64,000 bases of DNA. It comes from Marsupella aquatica. Taxonomy: Eukaryota; Marchantiophyta. The stretch's first letter is position 1. Each line of letters starts with the position of its first letter. The stretch lies in NCBI GenBank assembly GCA_973895155.1, contig OZ316893.1, positions 21,514,001-21,578,000 on the forward strand, in the 5' to 3' direction. Shown in pieces: positions 44,674-56,699 of the stretch. Under the pieces are notes generated by a model that was not told the DNA's origin, made no database searches, and worked only from the letters and a program-made list of their open reading frames with translations. Made by a program: the position numbers and the translations under genes.

Positions 44674-47600
44674 GTTTCGAAGCCTATTTGAAGGGCGCTT
44701 GGTGGGAGGTAGAGATCCATCAGCGGCGGCCATGGCCCGCAGGGGCAGAGAAGTTCCTCATTCGATATCTCGAGCTTAAGGACGAAGACGACGAATGGGT
44801 CTCCCTCGATTTTCTGCGACTTCGTGCCCGAATGACGGATGATTGGGACTGTACCAACCTTAAAAAGGGAGTTGATGTCTCAGTCTCTGGTGTGCACCAT
44901 CCCCAAGCGGAGCAGCACCGATCACCCACAACTATGGTAAACCGCAACCTCTCTAGCCGCCTTTGTTGCTTCTCTACCATCAGACCTGCACTGCAATTTT
45001 CAAGCATTGAACTTTTCGTTGTAAATTCGTCTTGCTACTTGCCTCAGCTTGTCTCATGTTTAGTGACTTCTGGCCTTTTGACGCCTTGGAATTCCCTTCC
45101 CTTGCTTCAATTGCGGATCTGCGGGCTTCCAGATCTTTGACATACAACGATGCTTTAGTGCTTGTTGACTTCGAACTCGGGGTCATCTGGTTCTTGTTAT
45201 CTAGGAACTGTAAGACTTGATTTTCCTCACTTCTCGAGCATGTTGCCAGGCTGAGGTAGACGAAGTAGATGCACACGAGCCTTGTCTCCATCTTTTTCGT
45301 TCATCTTTTGGGATCGTTTGTACTTGCTCCCAAGACTCTGGATCCTGAACGATCACACTCGATAATGTAACGCATTGATTAACTTGCCTTTTGGGGTGGG
45401 ACTTTAGTAGCTCTATTTGTTGATAGTCATGATTTTGTAATTGGCAGGCTTCGTACGATGCTAAGATCGTAAAAGTTTCGAAATCCAAGCATGACTTGGA
45501 TTGCTGTTGCAAGTTCTTTGTTCAGTTTTATGTCATCAAGGATGGTGCCTCTTTTGTGCACGGAGTGAATAGGGCACTTGTGAAGAACCACCCAGCCAAG
45601 GAGGTAGATATATCAAAGTTGAGTATATTGCAGTATCCAGGAATAACACCTCTGCATGAAATACTCAAAGCTCACATTTCCACGAAGGCGGATGATCGAC
45701 GGTGGTCTATCGATGCACTCTTCTTAAAGGAGACTGAGCTGAAAATTCTTAGAAGAGGAGAGGAAGAAAGCATGACCACTCCACGAGGTGCCTGCCTACC
45801 TGACGTGTCTGAGGAGGATCTAACAAATCCGGGTGGAAGACCGGGGACAGTAAAAGGCCAGCATTTTGGCGGAAGTAAATCACTTAAGTTTCCTGACGTA
45901 GAGACTGCTACTCAGTGTGGCAAAGGATGGGCTGATGCAGCTCAAAAAAATCCCAGAAGGGAAGTAAATGAAGTGGATCACCGAGGGATGAAGAACCCAC
46001 AGATGAAGGATTTGAAGTATCCTGGCCGTGGATTGAAACGGAAGCACGAGCCCGTGGAAGAGAAAGTGATCAGCGACATTGAAGACTACTCCCCCGGCGT
46101 GAGCTCACGGTTTGCCAGATCGAAGGACATGGCACCTGGTGGGTCAAGGAGGTTAGACAAGAATTCAGGACAACGTGTGACTGGCCCTGGTCATCAGTCA
46201 CTCCACAAAACTAGAGAACCCGTAGACCGGAAACGAGGAAGAAAGTTAAAGATGACAGATAGTGAATCTTCTCCAGAAAGCTCTCCTGATCTCATTGAAA
46301 GTGACCATAACAGCGAGAGAGGGAGCAACCGTGAAGGGTTTTTCAAACGAGGAAGACGTGAAGAACAACAACCTGGGAAAGCCCATAGACATCATGAACA
46401 CAGGAGCTCCAGATACGACCTTCACAAAGCTTCAGAGCCAGCGTTAAAGAACAAAAGTTACGGAAATAGCAAGCGAGGGCATTCTCCAGGTATGAAGTGG
46501 AAAGTCGAAGATAGAGATCGGGAGAGATATTATAATACCCAGAAAGCAGAGAAACGGAGCTTGGATGGAAAGGATTCAAAACCAGACAAAATGCCTGGAG
46601 TAGAGAGTTCTGGACGTAGAAGAGGTCGTCCTAGAGGCCACACGGTAAAAAACGGTAAAGGATACGAATGGAGGGAGGAGAAAACTCCTCGAGATATGAA
46701 CGACAATCTAGGTAGAGCCGAGTATTCTAAAGAACCTGGACTCGAGAGGAGTGGGAAACCCAATGCCGACTTTCAGTCCCCCAACAATGTCACTGCCTTC
46801 GGTGATAGCCAGGAGGTCGAAACTAGTCGGGAAATAGGGACAAGGGAAAATGACAATCTTGCAGAGAGGATTGTGACAAAGAGGTCAAATGAAAGGCTGC
46901 AGAAACTGAGCCCTGCGAAGCCAACTACAAAGCAGAAAGAACATGGGAAACGAGGCAATGATCCAGCCTCGGCGAAGACGGATTTACATTTGTCATCATC
47001 AAGTCCAAACTCTGCAAGTGAACTTGGCTCTCAACAACTGAGAAAATTGAGGCCTCGCGTTCCTCTGAAGTCAAAGAAGTCTCTTCCGATTTCAAGCAAG
47101 TCTAATAAGATGCAGCGAGACGCAGACAAGGAAAATCTTGCTAAAGAGAAAGTTATCGATAAGCCACCGCCACTCTACATGAATCTTTTGGTGAACAACT
47201 TTAAAGAGGGTGATGATACTCAAATGCAGCGTCCTACTAATGAAAAGAAACTTGACGGCGGCCTCAATGACAGCTGGGATCCCGTGGTCGAGGACCTTCT
47301 TTCTGATGATTCAGATTGCAATATAGTTCCTGAGAGGAAATCTCTGCCGCAGAAGTTGTGGCAAGAGTTTGATGAACCAGCACCTGCAGTAAGTCTTCTG
47401 CCCAATACTCAATTGCCATTAGAGAATCTTGACAATATTTTCTCTGTGTACCCGACCATTTCTGTATCCACTTTTCTCGTCCTTGGAATTCTTCCTCCCG
47501 GCTACTGCCAAGTCCATCTGGGACCATCTTGCCTTATTGCCTTGCCCATGTGGTAGATGGAGAAGAAAACATACAAAGTATGTCTACTGTGAAACTCAAT

Positions 47601-50600
47601 GGAAAGGTGTTAAGTATGAGTTCATCTCGATGGTAAGAAACGGTCCTAAATATAATTTAGCAAAAGTTGGAGAGTGATATGAGGCTGACTCACATTGGTC
47701 GACGAACCTTCCAGGTACTCTTAGAGCGGCTATTTACTGGTGGCTATCTGAAAGGACTCATGACAAGCTCAAATCTGGATAGTGGTAGAACATGTGGAAG
47801 ACATTCCCAAATTTGTGTCTGTTGTAGTTGTATGTAAGGATGCTCCAAACTGCCTGAACGTTGCAGTTTGCCAAAGGGTCTTGAACAGTTTTCCTTGATG
47901 ATAAGATAGGATCAACTGGATCAAACAGCACATGCCAATCTGCGCTCTGTGGATTGACTTTTTGCCCATCTCTTTCGCAGTCTTCAGTTTTGCTTTTTGT
48001 GTAGGTTAGCACGGAGCAAGCCTTGCCGCTAACTTCACAAGAAGCTGGGCAACCTGAAGTGTTAGAATGCGATGGCGACATTGAGGGAATCAGATGTGAA
48101 CACAAGAATCAATTATTCAAAGATGATGTCGGACAAGTTTGTATGAATTGTGGGATTATCACAGATCGTATTGAGGATGTGGTTCCTCAAGTGGTAAGCG
48201 TTCACTGCTTGTCTTTTCCTTTCAATTCAGTGACTGAAGAACTCGACATTTAGAACCATGAGTTTTTTTTATAACGTCCTAATGTCTCTATTTATTGGGT
48301 GGTTGTCATAGTCCTTGTTAGCGAAGCTGAATTTCTTTACAGGAATATCAGGGTCTCTATTGAGGTTGACTTGGATTGCACAGGAACTTCCTAAGCGCCG
48401 CCTTCGAGAGGCAGATCAGGATGAGTGGGATTTTGATAGATATTCTCCAGACGGAAACGAGGGAGCAGTAGGGTACGACCAGATCAAGAATGAGGAGGTT
48501 GTACCCATGCTGAATACATCTCTACCACCTCATTATGCCAAGCAAATGCATCCTCACCAAAAGGATGGTTTTGAGTTTCTCTGGAGGAACCTTGGCTTTG
48601 ATGCACAAGGAAATTTGAGAACCAAGAGGGCAGATAGGAACGCAGGCTGCATCTTGTCCCATGCTCCCGGTACTGGCAAGTCCTTCCTGATTATTTCATT
48701 TTTAAAAAGCTACATGGATAGATTTCCTACTTGCCGGCCACTAATTGTGGCTCCCAAGATTATGCTTCTGCGCTGGCAGAAAGAGTTTGCAAGATGGAAA
48801 TCAGACATCAAGGTTTTCATACTGAACACAGCACTCACTTCTGGGAAGAGGCTTCTGCAGAAGCATGAAGAAACTGGGGTTGTTAGTCTCAAAAGTCATC
48901 AAATGAATTCCAGATCACAACTTAATACCCTCAGGTCGGCTATTCTCTATGAATGGAGGAGTCAGAGGAGTGTTTGTCTAGTGAGCTACAACCTGTTTTC
49001 AGCTCTGACCGATGAAGAGCGGTCTAATAGAACTCAAGAAGGAAAGGCAGTACGAAATTGTCTTTTGGATTCTCCCGGGATTCTAATACTTGACGAGGGC
49101 CATTTTCCGAGGAACAGAGACACAAGAATCCGAAACGCACTCATGAAAGTGAAGACCAATGCCCGAATTCTTCTGTCTGGAACATTGTTCCAAAACAATT
49201 TTGAGGAATTATTCAATTCTCTCTACTTGGTTAGAGGCGGATTCGTTCACGTTTGTTTATCTGCTCTGTCGAGAAAGGAATCTGAAGAAGAACTAGCCGA
49301 TGATCATCCTGTCATGAAAGAAGTCACTGAAGCTGATGAAAGAAAGGCGCGGAAACATTTTGTGGAGGAAATCGGGATGAAGATAGAAGAAGGGCAGCGT
49401 AGGTGTAAAGGGTCTGAGGTGCTACGAAATGAGGCAAACACTGCGCTACAGATGTTACGGAGATTGACTGCGAAATTTGTTCACCACCACCCTGGAGAAG
49501 TCCTGGCGTGCCTTCCTGGATTGCGTGATTTTGGTATCCTTTTGAAACCCACTCCTTTGCAGTGCTGTTTGCTGGGGGTGGTGGAGAAAGGGTTTCAAAG
49601 ACCAGAGGAGTACTTGAAAAGAGAAATTGCAGTGTCAGAATCCAGCATACACCCCAAACTGGTGACAAAACTGGAATTTTATAATCGTGATATTATCACT
49701 TTGCTTGAAGCTGGGCCTCGATCTGAGCTGGACGCCATGTTGAAGGAGCCTAGTCATCCACAAGATGGGATCAAAACAAAGTTCGTATTTGACTTGCTCT
49801 GTTCAATCAGATCTAAGAGCGAGAAGGTTCTCATCTTTAGCCAACACATGGCCCCTCTAGAAATGTTGGAAGACATGTTCAAACAAACCTTCAATTGGGA
49901 TAAGAATAAGGATGTTCTAAGGCTAGATGGCAAAATGCATTTAAATGACCGTGAAGCTGTTATTGAACGCTTCAATGACCCTTCCAGTCACGTCCAAGTT
50001 CTTCTTGCTTCCACAAAAGCTTGTGGGGAAGGAATAAATCTTGTAGGAGCTTCAAGGGTCGTTTTCTTGGATGTGTTATGGAATCCTGCGGTCATCAAGC
50101 AGGCTATCAGTCGAGCTTTTCGACTGGGCCAAAAGAAGATCGTGTATGTGTACAGGTATGTCCCATCTTCTCTTTGTGCCCGTGTCTTTGAGTTCTGGAT
50201 TGCCATTCACCATTATGAAGTTACTTCGGCACTCGATCCTCTGTTAGCATGTCTTTTATGGATATTGCCCAGCAAGGACCCTATGAAAGTCAAGGAAGCA
50301 GGTGGTGAACAGTTTGAATCTGCCTCATTCTTCCTTTCTCTACGGGTTATAAGGCGAAGTTGGCAGGAAACTCCTTTCAATCGTGAGATGGTGGTTACAT
50401 CACTAAGCAATTTTGTCACCAATTTAGTGAAATGAAGTTCTGTTGAGCGAGTTGATTACTTCCCGGATCGTGCTGCTGTTTAGTTGAGCCTCCTCCCGTT
50501 CAGGTGTTTTGCAGTTCTGGAAGTACCATCTTACCCTATTCTGGACTTGGCTCTCCAGGGACTCCTCCACGTTGCTACCAAATTTTGGGTTTTGCACCAA

Positions 50601-51210
50601 TGATTGGTAAATGCCTAGAATGAGTCCCTACATGTGTGCTATACTAACCACATGCTGCCCAACCAATGTGAACAGGTTGGTTGCAACAGGAACCATTGAG
50701 GAGAAAAAGTACAAGAAAGCTATTCAGAAAGACTGGTTGTCAACGTCAATATTCGGCCCAACGGCTGGAGAAGCTGATGGAGAAACGGACGTACAAACGG
50801 ACGATGTTGTGGTGGATCCAGCTGAGAGTATCAGCTCCAAAAATCAGACCCATGGTGAACAAGTCGTTGCCTGGGAGGTAGATGCAAGTACCTGCGAGGA
50901 TGATCTGTTGGGAAGACTTCTGACGAAGGACAAAAGTGACGGGAATTCCTTTATAAAGGTGGTGGAACATGGCTCTCAATTCAATAATAGAAAGACTGCA
51001 AGTGGCCCAGATGCCAGGGAATGGTTTTGTGAGGACGGGGACTACAAGGACCTTTCTCAAACCAAAGGTTCAAGTGAAGGTGAAGGGCCTGGGGTGGAGA
51101 TCTCCAACCCTGAAGTGCTGGCTACCAAGTTGTATCAAGATTATGGAGAAATTGGAGCATTTGATGCAGGTCCTGCCAGCAGCAGTGATACGGATGAGGA
51201 AATTCTGTAG
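44674..51210 (+). CDS. CLASSY/DRD1-type SNF2 chromatin remodeller (first exon unresolved)
   Basis: Plant-specific SNF2 ATPase of the CLSY/DRD1 group, which acts with Pol IV or Pol V in RNA-directed DNA methylation. Resolved exons are 44674-44936, 45448-47388, 48005-48193, 48384-50155 and 50676-51210 (TAG), with matching phases, giving about 1,565 residues plus exon 1. The N-terminus has the FEAYLKGAWWEVEIH block and CCKFFVQFYVIKDG. A long charged region follows with an AT-hook-like RRRGRPRGH near 46618. Exon 4 has a zinc-ribbon-like CEHKN then CMNCG. The ATPase has GTGKS (motif I), ILDEGHFPRN (DEGH, motif II), LLSGTLFQNNF (motif III) and, C-terminally, QAISRAFRLGQKKIVYVYR (motif VI) continued by LVATGTIEEKKYKKA. 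The DEGH box and FQNNF are typical of this group. No internal stops were seen, so it looks functional. CLSY versus DRD1 cannot be decided by eye. Confidence 0.9.
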
Positions 51211-52306
51211 ACTCTAGTGTGACATTGATACGGCTGTCACCGTGAGCCCAAAACTGTTCCATTGTACGGTGGATGACTAGCTGTCCTGAATCTTGGCAGT
51301 TCTTACTGGGAGCTTGTGTTCTGTCACGTCACATTCACTGGGGCTGCCCAAGACTTTGCCTCCACTCTTGCAATGACAGGGTCCTCAATTTTCACTCGAC
51401 TTTTAAAACAACTGTTGATTTCTCAGTTTCTCCATCGGATGTCTAGTCTAGATTTCAGTGACCCACGCCTAATTTCTTTTGTACAGCAAGTGAGAGAGCC
51501 CTGGACACATGACCTGCTTCTAGAGTAATGGCAAATACTATGGCTGGATTTCCTGATCCTCTGTTTTCTTTCTCGAATGGGTGCATACCTTAAATGGGAT
51601 TGGAGAAGTCCACATTCTCTGCTGTAATGGACAGTTAGTGATATTTGCATTGACTTTTTGTCAGTTTAATTTAGTAGTCTGAACGACTGGAATGGAACTT
51701 ACTGTCTCGTATAGTAAGAGCATGAATGGAATGGAACGTAATGTCTCTTAAGTAGTCGTTGTGGCCGATAGTTGCTGTAATCTTTGCAGCATAAGATGTG
51801 TAGCGCTGTGGGAATGACTTCTTGCTCACCGTTAACGGTGAGAGCTTTTGCTTCCCGCCTTCGTGGAATTTTAAAGCAGTACGGTAAGCAGTTGAATAAA
51901 TTTGCAAGCCCGATTCTAAAAAAGTTTATAACCTGAGCCCAGTTACAGTAATTGTAGAGTTTTCATGCATTCGTGCTAGGTTTGCATTCGGTTTGATAGT
52001 TTTAAACCTAATGTGTTGGATGGAGTTACTAGATTTTGATTGTAAAGGTGTCTGACCAGTTGCTCGTTCAGTTTTGAACTTGAGACGATCGATCGCCATC
52101 ATGCAAAACTAGTAATAATAAAGTACCCATTTGTCTTGGTTACGAAAGGATGACTGGCTACATCTCATGAAATTATGTCAACTACGTCTTGCAGAACCTT
52201 CAACTGTTTTTCTTTTTAATTCTTGTTTTTAGACTTCTCCTTTATCACACATTGGAGAATTTAAGCAAATCGTTGATGCGAAGATTACTCTAAAAATCTG
52301 TTGGTG
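51211..52306. other. Intergenic gap between SNF2 and STI1-like genes
   Basis: This is the 3' UTR and promoter region between two same-strand genes. Only short frames without domains are seen. Confidence 0.55.
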
Positions 52307-53813
52307 ATGGATGAGCCTCCTCCTCTTGAAGATTGCTCCGGATTTTTGAAGAAGCTTTACGCCCACAGACATCTTGCTGGTTTGTCCATCTCTTAACTGG
52401 TTCGAACCTGCTTTGCATTTCGCTAGTAGACTTCTCTCAGAACCTTGGCATTCGTTAATGTACGATTATAATTGTACTCCACTACGATCTTTGAGAAGGG
52501 AAGTCTCACATTGGTACATGCACTTTTCATGTAGGCTGACTACATGCAACGACAAGGTCATGTGTAATTGTGTATGTATGCAGTACATGGGTCTCTGCTG
52601 TTCGAATTTTGAGCAAGTTAATAGTACATATCGTGTTCTTCATCTAACAGAAGATTACACGTTTGTTTTGGTTTAAGCAGATCGTACAGCTCAGATAAGT
52701 CACGGGGCATCTACCACCATAACTAAGAGTGAAGATAAAACTTCGCTAGTCGACATTGAAGGAGACACAAGTTGTGTTGCTTCCATAATATCACCTCCAA
52801 CTTCAAAAATTTCTAAGTCTGCATCAAAACCCAAACCGTTGCGAAGAGGATTTTTCTCTGATGTAAATGACAAACCTTCGGCGCCCAAGAAGAAAGAAGT
52901 CCCCTTTATAACAGCAAAACGGACTGGAAGCAAGGTTCCTGGCAAGTGTCAAGGCCTTCCTTGCTATTTGATAAATGTCGTACTGGATAATCCTTTGATT
53001 GTGATTTCTCTTCAACTTGGACTCTCTCATGACCAGGAGAAAAACTCTCGAAGATATACATCCATATTCATTTTGTGAGTGCATATCTTACTTAGTGTAA
53101 GTCCATCAAGATGTTTCATAGACGCAACGATAGTTTTTCCGTAAGATTAAGACAGTTTCCATAAGAGAGGAGAAATCATAATGTGAAGAAATTTCTGAGG
53201 GACATATGTCGTTGAAAGTTTCAAAACTTTTCACACGAATTGACAGTAGCTAGCTTGTCGAGTGGGTGCGTGACTTTTTCTCAAGGTAAGCTTTCTGATG
53301 GAATTATAATTTTTTGTAGAGTTCTTGCACGTAAAGATGGACGATCATCCTCAGGAGAAACTAAAAAAAGAAATGAAAGGTCAGTTGCGTTCATCCAGTG
53401 CTTGCTCATTTCTTTCAATCATTAGGATGATGCTTATTTATTTGGTGAACATTCCGCGGCTACTTTCCATTGATGATTCATGCTTTAACCCTTATTCCGT
53501 CTACTCCACATAGAGCATACGCATGGGCTATATACTAGTAGTTTATTTATTGGCCTCATACAAGATAACTGATATCACCGCAAATGTGACTCACACAGAT
53601 TTGCTGAAACCAACGGAAGAGCTTGTGGATGCGGTTATGAAGAATAGTGAAGTCAAAGCTGGCCTTGAGGACCCAGAAATCATGTTAGCCGTTCAAGACA
53701 TTGCCTCAAATCCAGATCACATTAACAAGTATAGAAATAATCCAAAGGTTGCTGCGTTCTATCATCGTATGGGTAAGTTGATGAGTACTCAAATTGAGAA
53801 GAAGCTTGGATGA
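52307..53813 (+). CDS. Small STI1/DP-domain protein
   Basis: Four proposed exons are 52307-52379, 52681-52941, 53320-53379 and 53599-53813 (TGA), giving about 202 residues. It starts MDEPPPLEDCSGFLKKLY. A basic Ser/Lys/Pro-rich middle follows with LRRGFFSDVNDKPSAPKKK, then EFLHVKMDDHPQEKLKKEM. The C-terminus is an STI1 or DP-type helical domain, KAGLEDPEIMLAVQDIASNP then NNPKVAAFYHRMGKLM, resembling the last domain of the Hsp70 co-chaperones HIP and HOP. There are no TPR repeats, so it is a small domain-only protein. A chaperone-linked role is inferred from the domain only. Intron 2 needs a GC donor (CTG then GCAAGT at 52942); phase 1 at both ends of introns 1-3 supports the model. Confidence 0.75.
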
Positions 53814-55361
53814 ATTCCTGAAGGTTGACGAAGATACGGCCACCAAACATATACTTTAACTCATTATTATTCGGGATCATTCTCTCAACAAAAGTATGGA
53901 GATCGTTATTTTGCAGCTCACAACGATTTAGGGTTTGTCTACTTGTGGACTTCTTGCTTGTATGACAAGAAAGTCCATAAAATAGTTTCCAGGACTACAA
54001 GTAAAAGAAATTTGGAGGATATGTATCCCCGTGTAACGAGATGTGACTCTTTTTTGTACCGCAATGATAACTAAATGTGAAAATCTGATATTTGAAAGAA
54101 GGCATTTTGAACAACTCTGGCAAAACAATGTTTTGACTGGTTAGTAATACGGCTTTCACCCTTTGGCGTCTAGGTAGTTCGAACAATCTTGAATGCCAAA
54201 GAATTGAGAAATCTCCAAAATCTGACAACTTAACGTGGATGATAGATTCGAAACCCATCTAAGAAATTCGTTCCTTGGATAATGACTATGACAAAAATTT
54301 CAATAGCAAGAGAACTTATTCGATTCCTACGTAATTCCCAACTTTATTGCTGCTGCAAGATTAGATAGTACAGAATCTTGGGTGTAAAGAGAACTTCCCA
54401 AAGGACATGATTGTGTGAGAAACGTGTAGCTCAGATTATGTCCGTGTGCAAATTTTTCTCTCAACGTTGTACCCGACTCGAGTAGAGGAATCACAATGAT
54501 AGGTTATAAACAGTTCCCCATTCCTGGAAGCAGGTACCGCGAAAGCAATACATCAATTGCAATTCTTGCCTTGGGATAAAAAAAATTCGATGAACTATCC
54601 GCAATCACTCAATAGATTATCCGATCAATCAACGATTACAAAAATCAGCTTCAATTCTTTACGGCGATTTCGAAAGTTGTGAGAACATTTGCACTGCAAT
54701 GTGCCATCCTGACAAGCACAAGCGTTTGTTTCACTGACTATGCAACCCAGTTTTCGGTGAAAATTTGTAGCGACTTGAACATCTAAACCCTGTACATGGC
54801 TACCCTCCATCGAGCCGTGCATCATGCAAGTCTTGGCATGCGTTGGAGCGAAGTGATAAAGGTCGATTCGAGTACACGCTGACTCGGCGGATTAGTAGAG
54901 CTTCACTGCAGCTCCAAAGACAGAGGGCTTGACTCAATAACAAGATTTAGTGGCTTATGCCCTCTGTAAATTTCCATGATCTCGATTTAGCGTTGACAAG
55001 GGTCCAAAACCCGAAACAAACATTGAAGTCTTCTTCATGGTGACGCAACTACTACGGGCTTCCAGCCAACCTGTACAACTAGAATGGATAGGAAGGAGAC
55101 ATACCATTGCGCCTTTGGCACCTGATAAGATACCCCCTTTCTATGACTGGAATGTCATAGCACCTCATTAAATGAGGCAAAAACAAATACTACTCATTGA
55201 TTGGAAAGAACGATTGTTCCAATAAAGCAGAACTGCAAGTGCCTGTCATTTTTTCAGAATTCTACAATTGCTCATCAGGAACTAAACCAGGCATTGCTTT
55301 TCACATAAAGTCCTCAACCAGGAGAGACCAGTTTGAGTTTTTGCGGCACTACTATAGATTC
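53814..55361. other. Intergenic region, no gene seen
   Basis: This lies between two convergent genes. Open frames on the minus strand here are short and domain-free. Confidence 0.55.
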
Positions 55362-56653
55362 TCATAATTTCTTCCACGACTGATCGTCTTCTTTCAGATA
55401 CTTCCAGACCCGCTTGTTTACTCCCCCGATCTTCTCCTCGGTACCCGTTTTCGGTGCACCTGTACGATGTCACAGATTGGCTCAATAACCTCTTCAGTGT
55501 GGAGCAGAATAAAAGAAAGTACAGTATCTAGCTAAGCAACTTAAGCATTTGATGAGAAGAGGACATTCACCCAGCAAAACTCCCAGCATATTAACCCTGT
55601 CAGAGAGATCAAACATTTGCAATAAGACACCTCCACTCCTCTCGATGTTGCCGAAGGAGGGCTTGTCAAGGCATAGTCCAAGCTGACCATTGTTTCCAAA
55701 CACAGGGAAGATTACATCTCCAAGTAATTCAGAGACAGACGAACCACTGCAAAGATGGAAAAGATGTAGTGCAGATCACTTGCCTGAATCATGGAACACT
55801 CCCCAGGCAGTGCCATGTCTAGCATCCTGCAATAACACCACCCTGTAATTGTTAAGCCTAGACAACATGGCCAAGACCGAAGAATTTGACAAATAAAGGC
55901 CAAAAAATGTATGAAAGCAATTCAGGGCTAGTACTAGAGAACCTTCAGATCAACAATTGCTGCACAAGAAAGGCGGAATAGTCGACTTTAAAGAAAACCA
56001 ACACTGGCGATGTTTAAATCTTCTATTGCCAAATGCAGTGATTATGCACAAGATGGTTAAAGATGAGCAAGCATAGTTATTAAATGTCTACTTGGAAAAA
56101 GACATCGAGAAAAATCGTCAACCATGAGATTCGGCTTCGAACTAACAATTCAAAAGAAAATCCTTTGAAGTAGCACTGGAGCAACTTTATCCGAGAAATA
56201 TGTCCACCAATCTCGAGCACGATTCCCGTAAAATCAACACAAAGACAGCGAAAGCCCCAGACTTCGACTGAATGCCCTACACAGCCCCAGAAAAGGCAAG
56301 GGTTCCTAAACCCTACACACGTCTGGTATAAACTCCGAGTTCAAGCTCGGACGAGTGAAAGCCTGCAATTCAGAAGGGGAGAGATCGATCGACAAACGAA
56401 CCTTGCCGAGCTGAAGGCGAGTGAGTTGGTAGAAGGTGCCCTGCTGCCAGTGGCCCTTGGCGAGCTTCGCGCCCACACCCCAATTGGGCAGGAATTGCGC
56501 CACCTCCACCAGGTTCTTCTTTCTCCTCCGATTGCCGCTGCCCGGCGCTTTTGCGACTACTGCTGCTGCTGCTGCTCCTCCTGTCGACGATTCTGTAGCT
56601 GACGCAAATGCGCGACGCAGGATCAGCAGTGGTCCGGAAGCCCTTGCCGCCAT
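55362..56653 (-). CDS. Mitochondrial ribosomal protein mS34 (MRPS34-like)
   Basis: Small-subunit mitoribosomal protein. Exons on the minus strand are 56653-56402, 55826-55784 and 55459-55362 (TGA), 393 nt and 130 residues, close to the plant family size. The N-terminus MAARASGPLLILRRAFASAT looks like a mitochondrial presequence. An Ala-rich stretch and a basic patch (NRRRKKN) follow, then the family signature FLPNWGVGAKLAKGHW and FYQLTRLQLGK. Exon 2 gives DARHGTAWGVFHDSG and exon 3 gives EEKIGGVNKRVWKYL, both matching the conserved C-terminal half. Exon 1 ends at a GTTCGT donor. Exon 2 ends at a GC donor (TCAG then GCAAGT), required for the phase-1 join. It is transcribed convergently with the STI1-like gene. 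Confidence 0.9.
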
Positions 56654-56699
56654 GGCATCGATCTCCCACAGACAGACAGTCTTTCAACATTCAAACTCC

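Noticed and set aside
47389-47556. Continuation of exon 3 of the SNF2 gene
   Set aside because: A GTAAGT donor at 47389 and phase-0 acceptor at 48005 join WQEFDEPAPA directly to the zinc-ribbon exon, which fits the family.
50156-50435. Continuation of the SNF2 frame past 50155
   Set aside because: The conserved C-terminal motif is restored only by splicing 50155 to 50676. The read-through part has no similarity to the family, so it is intron.
52399-52415. GGTTCGAACC, resembling a tRNA T-arm
   Set aside because: No matching acceptor stem, D-arm or anticodon arm lies at the right spacing; it is in intron 1 of the STI1-like gene.
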